DNA of 64,000 bases, taken from Pseudopithomyces maydicus (Eukaryota > Ascomycota > Dothideomycetes > Pleosporales > Didymosphaeriaceae). The position numbers were made by a program, and so were the translations under genes. The stretch lies in NCBI GenBank assembly GCA_026873275.1, contig JANTUC010000004.1, forward strand, positions 2,666,001 through 2,730,000. Reading direction: 5' to 3'. The notes under the pieces were generated by a model. It made no database searches and had not been told where the DNA came from. It saw nothing but the letters and a program-made list of their open reading frames with translations. Shown one piece after another: positions 34,395-45,789 of this stretch (the first letter of the stretch is position 1; each line of letters begins with the position of its first letter).

Positions 34395-35939
34395 ATGGGC
34401 AAGCGCGAAATCCCGTGAAAGTGCGCTGGACGCCGAAGTTGGGATATGGTAATAGGTTTGATGGCGGGAATGATTCTACTTTGTTACATAATTTTCATAT
34501 TTTCTAATCGTCAACTCAACCGCATATGCGATACACACAATTTCTGCACTCTTCTCACAGTAAACTCAATCTCATTAGCCTTATGCGAGATACACGTGGA
34601 AATACGCCTCACAACATGCCAATCACTGTCATGGTACAAAGCTACCGTGTATGTGGAAGATCTGCCGCATTAGCCGACAATCTCTCAAATCTGTAAATGC
34701 ATATTCAGCGGTTCCATTTCTTCGCGACAGCTTCCACAAATGTTGCCAGTAAGACCATAATGCATTAGCCGATAACCTTGGGTGTGCGGACAATTGCCCA
34801 GCTGTTGTAGATCTGCATTATCTCTTTTAGAGAATGTTTTGAGTCAGACTCTGGCTTGGTTCTCATGTTTCATCTTAAGCTTTTTCGGGTCTAATTTAGC
34901 GTGCCGCACCGGACGATCTTCCGGTTTCTAGGCCCTTCGTTCTAAATCCCGCAAATAGTCGCCTATTAGCGTCGGGAACGAAAACAACCGATGGACCCTT
35001 TCATTCACTCATCACATGTTTACTTCACCCACCCGCGCAATTTCACATGATACACGTGCAATTCAATCTTTCGATTAGCCTCACAAGAACCTGTACAGGT
35101 ATGCCGACTCTGTGTTTTCCGTATCTTCAATTCATGTGGCAAGAACCTGTACAGGTCATGTCAAATCTAGCTAAAGACAGACCAGACGCAACAAATCTAA
35201 TAATAATGAGTACTAGAACAATTCACTCAATATGAGACGATAAATGTTATTGACGAGAGCGCGGGGCGTATGTTAGGACGGTAGCGTACGGGTAGATGGT
35301 CGGATGATACACGTGCAGTTTGATTTCTCGCACCTTCTTCGGTGTTCCACAATTTTCACAAGGCACAATCACATTTGAGACCTAACGAGAATGAATGCGA
35401 ACAGCATTCGTTCCATAGTGGGCATGGTGTGTTCCCAGGTGGAGCAGCCAAGCGGCGGAACCTTATGTTTCCAAAGGCCCGATCGCACGGTTTGCCGATT
35501 GTGAGTATCTCGTTGTTGAAACACCGTTGATAACCGCGCGCCTCTTAGATCGACGCGAAGATACCTGAATGAGTCAATTAACGAGCTACTTTTCCGCGCC
35601 GTATATCGCCGTGTATCATAGCACGTGCCTTTGATTTCGGTCACTGGTTGCCCAGATCTGTTGAATCGTTTTGGTTCAAACGAAACGTGTTGGAATCATA
35701 ACATTTGACAATTATTGCGGCATGGTGTATCAGTTACTGTAGGATCGGGCTTCTTTCGTGTTCCAGATCTGTATCGTTATCTTTTGATCGAAGTTAGTGA
35801 TGGGGCCAATGGTGCACAGAAATGATATAAACCCATCGCAGAATGTACTCTCAAGCTTCTAAATCAGAATCATCACAACTTACACATCAATCCTCTTCAT
35901 AATACCTTAATATCACTGTTCAGAGTTCAGTTTTTCAAA
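34395..35939. promoter_or_regulatory. Upstream region of the terpene cyclase with repeated motifs
   Basis: No gene is seen. GATACACGTG occurs three times, at 34589-34598, 35049-35058 and 35306-35315, each containing the palindrome CACGTG. The 17-mer CAAGAACCTGTACAGGT occurs twice, at 35084-35100 and 35140-35156, each containing the perfect 12-bp palindrome ACCTGTACAGGT. A TATA-like ATATAAAC lies near 35824, about 115 bases before the start codon. The clustering suggests binding sites for a pathway-specific or bHLH-type regulator; this is inference. Confidence 0.5.
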
Positions 35940-37034
35940 ATGTCTCACTCCCGCCACGACTCCGCTGCCAGCGAGCTCTCCGATTTGGGCAATGTCTCCA
36001 AAGAAGAATATGGAAAGATCTTGTCCAAATTCCTTGCGGATGTCGACTTTTACATGCCACCGTTCGAGTACGACTTTTCCCTTGAAACTCCAGTAATGGC
36101 CTACTTTGCGCGTCAGCCCAACTGGCCTACTCACCTCACGGCCAAAGCTGTCTACATGGCTAAATGGATGTCCACCGGCCTTGGAATGTGCTACCCCTTT
36201 GCCGAAAAAGACATCCAAGTTGCATACGGCATCCACGCTACCTATGTCCTCTTCATTGACGACATCATCCATGAGCTTGGCGACGCTCTTGACGAGTTCG
36301 AAATGCGTCTTGTGAGCGGCAAGCCCCAGAAGTCCCCGATCTTGCAGTCATTGGTCGATTTCCTCCTCGATAACAACACATACATGGGGCCATACGCCGC
36401 AGCCATGAACACAAAGGCCACCATCGAATTCATCTGTGGTTGCATCATGGAGCGCGATTATGATGGCAAGGTCATCCCGCCGGTCGGGGCCAAGAAGTTC
36501 CCAGGCTACTTCCGAGAGAAGACCGGCTATACGGAGCCATACGCGCACTTCTGCTTCCCCGAGGCAATGTTCCCCGAAAAGGAATTCTTGCACGTCTACA
36601 TGCCCTGCATTCAGGACCTCATTGAGTTCATCAGCTACGCCAATGATATCCTTTCCTTCTACAAGGAATCGGTTGTCGGTGATGAGCGTTTGAACTATGT
36701 CTGCAACGTCGCGAACACAAATGGATTGAGCGCCGTCGACGCTTTGAAGAAGGTCTGCGCGGAGGTCACGGACAATGTCCTGACTACACGGAAAGTGCTC
36801 AAGAACTACCCGGAAATGGTGGATACAGTTGACGAGTTCTTCCGTGGATACATCGCTTGGTACCTGAACCAGAAGAGGTACAAGCTTACGGATATCGTCA
36901 TCAAGAATGCCAACGGCGAGATCTTCAAATTGACCCCCGCAGAGCCTACACCTCTGCCTAACAAGGACGTCGAGGAGAAGAAAACGATCCAATTGGAGGG
37001 ACAAGCCCTCCGTGCCACTGCTGTGCAGGCGTAA
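35940..37034 (+). CDS. Sesquiterpene cyclase of the trichodiene synthase family
   Basis: One exon of 364 codons, near the usual length of the family (about 370-390). The aspartate-rich metal-binding motif is DDIIHE (residues 107-112) and the NSE/DTE motif is NDILSFYKE (N235, S239, E243). The conserved RY pair is R313-Y314 in QKRYKL. All residues needed for Mg2+ and diphosphate binding are therefore present. Such class I enzymes cyclise farnesyl diphosphate; family members make trichodiene or other sesquiterpenes such as longiborneol. The product here cannot be told from sequence. The first metal motif ends in E rather than D. No other recognisable trichothecene pathway gene is present, so there is no basis to call it a trichothecene cluster. 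P450 and membrane-protein genes upstream probably act with it. Confidence 0.92.
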   Translation: MSHSRHDSAASELSDLGNVSKEEYGKILSKFLADVDFYMPPFEYDFSLETPVMAYFARQPNWPTHLTAKAVYMAKWMSTGLGMCYPFAEKDIQVAYGIHATYVLFIDDIIHELGDALDEFEMRLVSGKPQKSPILQSLVDFLLDNNTYMGPYAAAMNTKATIEFICGCIMERDYDGKVIPPVGAKKFPGYFREKTGYTEPYAHFCFPEAMFPEKEFLHVYMPCIQDLIEFISYANDILSFYKESVVGDERLNYVCNVANTNGLSAVDALKKVCAEVTDNVLTTRKVLKNYPEMVDTVDEFFRGYIAWYLNQKRYKLTDIVIKNANGEIFKLTPAEPTPLPNKDVEEKKTIQLEGQALRATAVQA

Positions 37035-37878
37035 TGGATCTGATTGAGTTTTTGATTTTCTATAACCCCAACGCGTTTGCTTACTAGCATTAAATGACTC
37101 AGGCTGGTTCCTTTGTAGCAGCAGATACTTAACTAATATACCCTTTTTGACTTGGAGTTTTTCTCTCTTTGAATGTGCTTCTTGAGTGAGAAAACTAGAC
37201 GATCTTTGCCACCAGACACACAGTAGCTGATTTTGGTATGGCCTCCTCTTCCCATTTGTTCAAAAGCCTGCCATATTTGGAAACCAGTCAAAGATAATCC
37301 TTCGGATAATAATCACATTATGGCGGATCTTTCGAAAATTGTCACAAGAAGAATATTTCAGAGCTCTCTCAAAAGTCAGTCAGGCGGCCTCTTTTTGAGG
37401 CGGCTCACGCGGGAAATCATGCGGAATACTGTCCATGTACAGGGAAAATTGAATTCAAGTGAGATGCTGAACGCAGAGTAGACAATTGAAAAGTGTAATA
37501 AAGCATTAAAAGAATAGGCAATCACTAGTATCAAGCCATAATATTCATAAATAAATCTGTGCTGTTAGAGCTTACCTATTTATGAAGTATCTATAACTTG
37601 TTCGAGTCTTAAGAGCAATATACAATACAAGAGAGCATATTACACTCTAAAGACTGGTTGTGAGGTGGCTCGGCACGTCACGCGACTTACTGCGTGCCCC
37701 GCACTATCTTAGCACGATACTGCCAGCAGGCTGGACACCTTCGACCTTGCCAATATTGGATATAAGACAGCTGCAGCTTATTACAGCACGATGCCCTCTA
37801 AATCAGAGTGAGTGACACCAATTTATAAAACCATACCTGGCCTCGAGTAGGTTCATCTCTGATATCTACGTAAGAACA
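37035..37878. other. Intergenic region
   Basis: About 840 AT-leaning bases hold the cyclase 3' UTR and the promoter of the HAD gene. A short ATG-initiated segment at 37791 followed by GTGAGT was considered as an upstream exon of the HAD gene, but no acceptor keeps the frame. Confidence 0.45.
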
Positions 37879-38724
37879 GTGAAGCCATTGCCTGAGGCTA
37901 ATAAATCTGCTACGATCCTGCCGCCAATCCGGGCTTGTATCTTCGACATGGACGGACTGCTCATCAATTCCGAAGATATAATTACCATTTGCACGAATCA
38001 GCTTCTTAACAAGTACGGTAGACCTGCTTTTACGCGGTCGATTCGAGTCCAGCTTATGGGCGTCCCGGACTCAACAAATGGCGAAATATTCCATAATTGG
38101 GCCAAGCTGCCCATTCCCCGCGAACAGTTCGCTCAAGAGTTGAGAGAACAAATGCACTCTCAGTTTCGGAACTGCGAGCCATTGCCTGGTGCACACAAGC
38201 TTCTTTTTGGTCTCAGTCATGCGGAAAATTCCGCAGGGAACAAGATCAAGCTAGCCCTGGCGTCTGGTAGTAAGAGTCGAAATTTCGAAATCAAGACTTC
38301 GAGACCGGAGACGAAGCAGTTGTTAGACTTCTTCCAACCTAGCTACCGGGTTCTGGGAGATGACGCACGAGTGCAACAGGGTCGCGGGAAGCCGGCGCCT
38401 GACATATATCTAGCTGCGTTGCAATCATTGAATTCGGCGTCCGACTTAGAGGAGGCCATTATGCCTAATGAGTGTTTAGTATTTGAAGATAGTGTGGTAG
38501 GAGTAGAGGCCGGAAAACGCGCGGGGATGCGGGTCGTTTGGGTGCCGCACCAAGATGTAGCGGCTGAGTATGAGAACAAGCAGAAGGAGGTGTTAACTGG
38601 AAGAATGGGAATGAATACGCTCGGAAATGGTGGGCAATCGGAGGAAGTTGATGACGGCTGGACTGAGATTATATCCAGTCTAGAAAACTTCGACTATAGA
38701 AAGTATGGAATTGAGGTTATATGA
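37879..38724 (+). CDS. HAD-superfamily phosphatase (HDHD1/GS1-like)
   Basis: One exon of 281 codons. Motif I is FDMDGLLINSE with the nucleophile D23 and acid/base D25. Motif II is LALASGSKS. Motif III includes GRGKPAPDIY with its lysine. Motif IV is VFEDSVVGVEAGKRAGM. A helical cap lies between motifs I and II, as in subfamily IA. This order fits the DL-glycerol-3-phosphatase / pseudouridine-5'-phosphatase / 2-deoxyglucose-6-phosphatase group of fungi; the substrate is not certain. The start codon was taken as the first ATG giving a short leader before the conserved PPIRACIFDMDG. The gene runs convergently into the NLR gene, with only 22 bases between the stops. Confidence 0.9.
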   Translation: MKPLPEANKSATILPPIRACIFDMDGLLINSEDIITICTNQLLNKYGRPAFTRSIRVQLMGVPDSTNGEIFHNWAKLPIPREQFAQELREQMHSQFRNCEPLPGAHKLLFGLSHAENSAGNKIKLALASGSKSRNFEIKTSRPETKQLLDFFQPSYRVLGDDARVQQGRGKPAPDIYLAALQSLNSASDLEEAIMPNECLVFEDSVVGVEAGKRAGMRVVWVPHQDVAAEYENKQKEVLTGRMGMNTLGNGGQSEEVDDGWTEIISSLENFDYRKYGIEVI

Positions 38725-38746
38725 TATTCTGAACAATCAAGACTTA

Positions 38747-41448
38747 TCATCGAGCCCAAAAAGCAACTATTTCGTCGAAATCCTTCGTGGTCAAACTATC
38801 CATATCCCGATCCTCCTGAGTTATATCCTTTCTCAGGCGGCATGCAACCTTGAAAGCAATGGAAGCCTTTTGACTCCTGCCCGTTGCTTGAAACAAGCGA
38901 CCCTTGAGAAAGGTTGTGCGAGCAATCTCATTCTTGTGTGCACTTGGGTCAACAGACCAGATGTTGAGTGCCCCATCGGCCATGAAGCTAAGAAAAATTT
39001 AGAGCTACTTTCACTTATCTCTTTACACAAGGAATACTCACATCGATTCTTCATTCCGACCCAAGCGGTTCAAGTGCTCGGCAATCTTGTGAGCGACATT
39101 CGCAGTGTAAAAATCTCGCTCACCCACCGTCGCGAGCATATGGCGCATTGCACGCTGATGATACGCAAAACTCTCATCCAACCGATTTTGTACACCACGA
39201 AGGCTACCAAGTGCATACAGAATCAATCCTGTCCTGACTGACTCTCTGTCTTCTTTGCCTAACGCTCTTTCTCTACCCGCAAGGGCCTCCAAAAGAAGCT
39301 CATCACACTCTTCCAGCTTTCCTTGTGCAAGAAGGGACCAGCCAAGGTTAGCCTCGCCAGACCGCGGCACATAGTTACCAAGAGCTTTAAGAATCCGTAG
39401 CGCTTGCTTGATATCCGTTTCGCCTTCTTCGTACCGTTTATCCTGAATGCGTGAGATGCCTCGCTCTGCGTATGCGAGGTATAATCTCTCGTCAGCAGTT
39501 CCCAGCCCACTACATATTTCGGAAACTAGAGCGAAAGATAATTCTTTGTAAGTGCGACTTTTGTCGAATTCGCTTGTATCCATGGAAATAGATCCTAGGC
39601 AAAAATATATGTCTGCAAGCAGGGAGTCTCGATCCGGGTGCATGGAAGACTCGCAGATGCTGCGAGCGGTCTCAAAAAAGCCATCGAAATCTTTTGTTCT
39701 GCCACGTTCTTTCTGATACCTAGTTGAATTGAGTTAAAGAGCAAAGTAGCAGCTTACAGACTTTAAACGTACCACGCAGCCTCATTCAACAACTTTGCAA
39801 AATGTAACTTGGTAGCTTCTGAGAGACCAGCTATCGCTGGCCAAAGTTGGTGTAATCTTAAAACGTGAGGGTATATCGCCGCACAAGCAGGCCACCTCCC
39901 GACGTGTAGTCTGCCGCCACTTGATTTGGGCTGAGGCAATTCTGGCTCTTTCGATGGTTTTGGCATGGCTGATGGCCAGCTCGCCCAAAGAGTTCGTACT
40001 ATCAGATCGAACATGAATCGTTTCTTCACATCATCCATCGTTGCCATGATTACATCCTGTACGATTCTATGGACCGATAGTTGATGTCGTAGCTTATCTC
40101 TTTGAACAAGAGATGACTGCAGAAGATCAGTGCGAGCCTCAACGTAGGCACTCTTCTTGAGTTGCGCGCTATCCGAAAGTAACACCGCTGACGCTTCAAT
40201 CAACAGATCTTCTCCAATGAAGTCGGGATCGAGAAACGAAATTATTTCCAACAGCTGTCGAGCGAGAGGTTTCAGTTTCTCAAACGCCCAAACAGTGGAA
40301 AGAGAGTGAGGATATGGGATCAAGTCAGCATCGAACTTTATCTCATACAGGTTGGCATGTTCTTCATGATCTGTATACAGTTCAAGAAATTCGGACAAGG
40401 TCAGCTCATGTCGACGAATGATTCCTGCCATCTGTGATATAGCCAATGGCACACCGCCTAGCGCCTCGGAGATCTTTTTCGCAGTGTTGGCTTCAGATTC
40501 GTCAGTAAAGTTCGTCAGATGGTTGAACAGGGACAAACCATCTTGCTGTGTTAATGGTCCGAGATCCAGACCTGATGTCCTTCCAGTGAACATACACTTA
40601 GCCAATGGATCACGGCTAGTGATGAGGATTGATCCACTGCCCTGTGGCCAATAGTCCGCCAGGATCATCGGATCATCTGCGTTGTCGAACACAAGCAGCC
40701 AGGTCGCTTCGGGACTCGCTTGACCAGATTGATTAAGCTCATCATACCCAGATAGGTGTCTTCGAGGATTGGAGAGCCACCCTTTTACGATCTCTCTGCT
40801 GACAACCTGACTCTTGCAATCCGATGAGTCTTCAAGTCCCAATGCCAATGAAATTTGCTGGTATTGATGATTGAGCTTCGAAATCTCATCTGCCGTCACC
40901 CAAAACACCGCATCAAAAGCAGCTCTATGACGGCGGGTGAATTCACGAGCTATTTCGGTCTTTCCAATTCCCCCATTCCACAAAGTGCAAACTGTTTTAG
41001 AGCCGTATTTGATGCTGTCACCGTGCTCTTCGAAGGCAGGAGCTCGGCTGCAAGACGCTCTAAGATGTCTTCACGGCCGCAGAAGTTCTCATTTTTCGAA
41101 TTCGCGTTGAGCAACACGCAAGGCAGTTGAACGGATTTACAGGGCTCGGGTTTTGGGGACACAGGATATAATAACTCGAACCCTGAAAGTGTAGTTCTTT
41201 CTGTTGCTTTATCCGAAGGGTGTTCTGTGACTGTATTGAAATCAGGCTCGGTGGCGAGCCAATCTTTGTCAACAAGCGACCAGTCTTCTGGTAAGGCGGT
41301 TCCAGTACTGAGCTTAAATGTAAGTGGTAGGACTGATTTGAGGCATCTACAGGGGTGCGTCTTACTCAATGCCCTCTTGAGAGGCGTTGACCGGAGCGCG
41401 CAGGACCTGGAGGTGACCAGTGGCCATAGAATTCGCTGCCGTTTCCAT
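38747..41448 (-). CDS. NB-ARC/TPR NOD-like receptor (NLR), frame broken at the P-loop
   Basis: Four exons on the minus strand: 41448-41366, 41307-39773, 39719-39042 and 38987-38747. After one base correction they give 845 residues. A short N-terminal region of about 110 residues has no recognised effector domain. It precedes NFCGREDILERLA and the NB-ARC domain: P-loop GMGGIGKTEIA (about residue 140), Walker B LLVFDNADD, GSILITSRD and the GLPL-type GGVPLAIS. The C-terminal half has tetratricopeptide-like repeats, for example YAERGISRIQDKRYEEGETD and GEANLGWSLLAQGKLEE. The reading frame breaks inside the P-loop at a C5 run on the plus strand (40970-40974); one more base restores it and makes every exon phase agree. 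Fungal NB-ARC/TPR proteins are candidate sensors in non-self recognition; the trigger and effector here are unknown. Confidence 0.85.
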
Positions 41449-42085
41449 CGATGCAGGTGTACAAAGCGCCAAATATCTCAAGATCAGATAGGAACGGTGT
41501 AGACTGAGTGGGCTGTTGATGAATGATTGAGTTCCAAGATTAGAAATGTGGGGCACGGGGCTTACATATGCAGACGATGGTTACACTGCCTGAACAGCCG
41601 CATATGGACAGAAGCCTTTCATGATAGAGTCAGCACCATATATGTCTGCGAATCTGTTTGATAAATGCGGTGTCGCTACGTGACATGCCTATTGAGAATG
41701 CGCTCAATCATGGCGCTCGTAGAGAAATGCAATCCAACAAAGTGACTGGAAACCTTGTCACTTCATTCATTCAATCATCATCGTCCGTCAGTCATTCAAT
41801 CATCGTCATCAGGCAGTCATTCAATTATAGTCGTGAAAATATTCTATGCTTTCTACAACTTGTCCTAGCCTTGAGTGCATCATACAAGAGGGCATAGAAC
41901 CCCACCAACTCTCTAAGAGCTGTCTTAATATTCGGCGAGACCACGTGCAATAGGCGAGAAAGAAAAGGTATCTATTCGCAATGAGTGACCATGTTCCATT
42001 TAAGGGTTTATTCAGGCACTTTTTGTACAAGCAATAGTTCTCGTTGAAGATGGATAATTCGGAGACCATCTTGTTTCTATGCTGC
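41449..42085. other. Intergenic region between NLR and sugar transporter
   Basis: The NLR promoter and the 3' side of the transporter gene lie here. About 41755-41830 carries three imperfect copies of a CAGTCATTCAATCATCGTCATC-like sequence. No gene is recognised. Confidence 0.45.
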
Positions 42086-44040
42086 TCAGACAGCTTCCCT
42101 TGTTTCGACCACATCGTGCTTTTCGTTGATCTGCTTGGCTTCTTCAACCTGGGCGGTGGCTATGCGTTCATCAGCTTCAATAAACTCTGCTGGTCTGTGA
42201 AGCTGAACAGCGAGCTTGTTGCGGTGGACAAAGAGGCCTGGACCGGTCTCGAAGAAGCGGTCAATATCTTCCAATGTACTACGTGCTATTAGCGTTTTAA
42301 ATTACACCAGATATTAATTTTGCATACCGGTTTGCAGTTTCAGGATAGAAGAAATAAGTGATAGGTATGAACGAGCAGCAAATCACGGCCCAGATGATCC
42401 AAAACTTCCAGCCAATGTTTTGGATTCCCGGAAGCGTGACCTGCACGACGGCGTAGTTCATTATCCAATTAGTGCTCATGGCTAATGATGCACCCTTGGT
42501 CCGCATCTCGAGCGCATTGATTCTGCCTATGTTAGTTGTTGGTATGATTGATACAGGCCTCTCTATACGTACTCGGTAGGATATAGCCAGGGCACACCAA
42601 GCACACCCATGCCAAAACTAGCGAAAAATACAAAGAAGAACGATACTGCGACGATGCCCAATTTGTACTCATTTCCACCATTAGCTGAGAGCCCGAGCGA
42701 GATAGCAATGATGATCCAGCAGGTTGAGCATGCGGCTGCAGATACCATCATGACCTTTCATCTGTTAGCTAACAAACAGCTGAAATATGTGAAGAGTTCT
42801 TACTTTGCGCCGCCCGTATCTTTCAATGACGAAGTATGCCAGACAGGCAAAGACAAGGTAATCGACGGAACCTGCAGCTGCCAAGATTCGACTCAATAAT
42901 TCTGAGATGCCCAGTGCGTTGATGAATATGTAGCTCATGTAGTAACTGGTGACCTAAACATTGTCAGCTGAGCCTAATTCAACAATTCATCTGATTCTAT
43001 CTCCTTTGAACGGTCTACATCTCATCGATTCACAACTTACATTGATTCCAGAAATTTGATTCATCGCCTGCATCCAGGCACCCAGAACCATCCTTCTCAA
43101 GACACCGCTGGGTCCCTTGCCAGACAGCAGTTCCCACCATGTGTAGGTGTTCATATGTTCGCGATCCAAAATATCCTTGATGATGTTGTACTGTGTGCGA
43201 ACTGATGCCGAATCGGGGGTAGCACCATGACCCTCGAGCGCAGCCAGGACTTCGAGCGCTTCTTCATGCTTGCCTTTGCGAATGAGAAGACGAGGCGAGT
43301 CTGGGAGAAATGGGCAAAGGGCGTAAATGCAAAATGTGAAGAAGAGCTGGAAGGCTAATGGAAATCGCCAGGCAATGTCGCGTGGTGCGAACGAGAAAGC
43401 CAGAGTTAGCCAGTTACTGATTGAGAATCCAGTGATGCAGTTGGCTGCTTCCGGTCAGTAGCCTAATCATAGAAGTTCAGAGAAAACATACCCATCTGAA
43501 TTATAACCAATTTCCCTCTGCTGCTCATCTTGCTGGTCTCGGCCTGCCACACCCCTGCTGTAGCGGTGTTCATGCCTGTTCCCAATCCGGCAACAATTCG
43601 CCCGACCATCATCTGCGGCACGCCATAACTCGCTGTTTGGATGATCGCACCGACACCGATAATTGTTGATCCAATGATTATTTGTCGTGGCCGTCCGAAA
43701 ATGTCACCAGTCCAGATGGTGGACATGGCGCCAATGAAGCACCCTATGTTGTATATCGAAGTCATCACGCCCTGTCGAAAAGTCAACATAGTCCTCGATC
43801 CAGAACTAAAGCCCTCACCTGCATGTTGGCCGAGGGGTGACCAAATGTTTCAAGAAAATTCTCACTGATGATAACATTGCCAAACACACCTTGGTCGTAA
43901 CCGTAGAAGCTGAAACCTGGTCAGTCGCTCGATTTTTCTCAAGGTTGATAGCGCACGCCTTACATCAAGACGGTGCTTGCGGCAATACTGATCCATATCG
44001 TGAGCCTTTCACCAGACCCACCAAGATATTTGCGTGTCAT
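42086..44040 (-). CDS. MFS sugar porter (hexose/quinate-type transporter)
   Basis: Eight exons on the minus strand: 44040-43964, 43909-43819, 43771-43492, 43444-43041, 42954-42804, 42754-42573, 42522-42328 and 42278-42086. They give about 523 residues. Sugar-porter landmarks are FYGYDQGVFG in helix 1, GDIFGRPRQ (loop 2-3), the central loop FLPDSPRLLIRKGK, ERYGRRK (loop 8-9), YPTE in the helix 10-11 region and PETANRTLEDID at the end of helix 12. The MNQISGIN motif in helix 7 is the sugar-selectivity QxSG(I/V)N. The fifth exon is 151 bases where 150 are needed: an extra T in TTT at 42900-42902 shifts the frame after GIS. This is the only extra base (rather than missing base) inferred in the window. 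Substrate is a monosaccharide or related polyol or acid; not resolved. Confidence 0.9.
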
Positions 44041-45789
44041 GGCCAAGTATATCGATTATTGTGTAGATGTCTACTTCGTTGTCGCGTGGCGGTAAGTAGT
44101 CAAAGTCACGATGAACGTTGGAGACCCGCAGGGATGCGCTGCGGGTATCGTACCACGGATCGACCGTACCCCGACGCTCATCCCACATCTTATACACACC
44201 GCAAATCCACGACCTCGGATATATTGTTCCTCACATCTTTCGCATCCCTTTAGTCCGTGCGTAATAATGAACGAGTTAGATGGCGCTTATACATTGCTTG
44301 TGCCTTGTTCTTGTTTCCCCATACCCCGGAATACACATAGCTCAGGACATTTAACCCCAGAGGCCCACATCGTCTCTCAAAGTGATTCGTTCCGAGGCGC
44401 GGCCCGAAGTCGCTTGCATCGCACTTGCGGAAATGATCTCCAAATCGTTGCATGCACGCGACACCTAGACCTGTTGTTGAGGTGAGGCCTGCAGATGACG
44501 ATGTTTGCCGTGGGTGTAGTTGAGACTTAGCGGTAATAATTCCCCACGGGATGCCTAGCTAGGCAAAGACGATGCTTGGTGTGGGGTCTGGGTGTTAGCG
44601 GGGAGGGAATGTTTACCGAGGTGGACTGGGGTGAAGGAATGTTGGGCGAGTGCGGGGAGGTACATGCCTTAGCTTATATTTACCGTCTGTAATATTTTCT
44701 TATGAACGAAAACAAGCATGATCTTGCAGCTCTCGAGGAAGTGATATTTCTGCAACTTTTGTTTTGTGTGGAAATATTAATTAGCTTGTCAACTAAGTAA
44801 ACAGACAACCAAGCTAGTTACGTGCGTAATTCATCCAATACCATTTTGCTCTAAGGAAAGCATATACATCAGTCATCCTACTATATACAGGATTGCTGGT
44901 CGATATTATATTCATCACAATATATTATTCACTCTGTGCTAGATAGAGCTATAGTACTCATACGCTTCAGGGGAACATTTCCAGACGCGTGTACCGGCTA
45001 AAAATGTACACGTAGATACGAAAGGAAAAATTTCAAGCCAGAAAAGATATTTGACTGACTACTGTAATGTTCATACTTATTTGTCTACTGTGGGATAGAG
45101 CGATGCATTCTAATGATCGATTCCATTTTTCGCCGGCAGATGGGTGAATGACTGTCGTCAACTTTTCCTATGTTACCTATAGCTTCGCAGAGATTTTACT
45201 TGAATTCTATCGGACGATTTGTCGTATCAGAAAAGTACATGGTCTAACCTATAGACAAAGGCTGCTTCCCTGCCCTGCAAACTAGATGAGCATTTGTAAG
45301 TGGAAAGGTTAACATAGAACTGATAATTAGCTCGGTTGATGGTTTTCGAAATTCACAAAGAAAAGGGTGACCTAAGTTTCGATACAGAAATAGTTACTCA
45401 CATCATATCAACTTTCCAATCTAAAACTTTAAGATTTCTCAAAGATAAAAGATAAAAGATATCATGGACTCTTTCCCTTTGAATCGACGACTTGCCGCTA
45501 TAGGATGAATCCCAAGGCTCCAATTTCCAACAATAAAACGGTGCACTACACTCTCATATGGCATAAGATAAAATACAAAAAGGCTTCTACATCTCCCCCA
45601 TCCCCAAACCAGCAGCCCCTGATGACCTACCCCCTCCCCTCTCCCGCCTTTCACCTCACGCACCCGCCCTCCTGCCCCTTAGCCCAACACCAAGCCTCCA
45701 CACCCTCCCCCACTGATACATAAATCTCCACACCACACCACACCTCACCACTCCATCACCTCACCACTCCATCACACCACCCCTCCACC
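44041..45789. other. Intergenic region
   Basis: About 1.75 kb lie between divergent genes. The first part is the sugar transporter promoter. The middle (about 44690-45440) is AT-rich. The end (45560-45790) is strongly C/A-rich, a likely leader for the next plus-strand gene. No gene is recognised. Confidence 0.45.

Noticed and set aside
35940..37034. Calling the locus a trichothecene toxin cluster
   Set aside because: Only a family-level cyclase match is present; none of the other characteristic pathway genes is recognised in the window.
37791..37878. Upstream first exon (starting ATGCCCTCTAAATCAG) of the HAD gene
   Set aside because: None of the available acceptors connects it in phase with the conserved HAD start.
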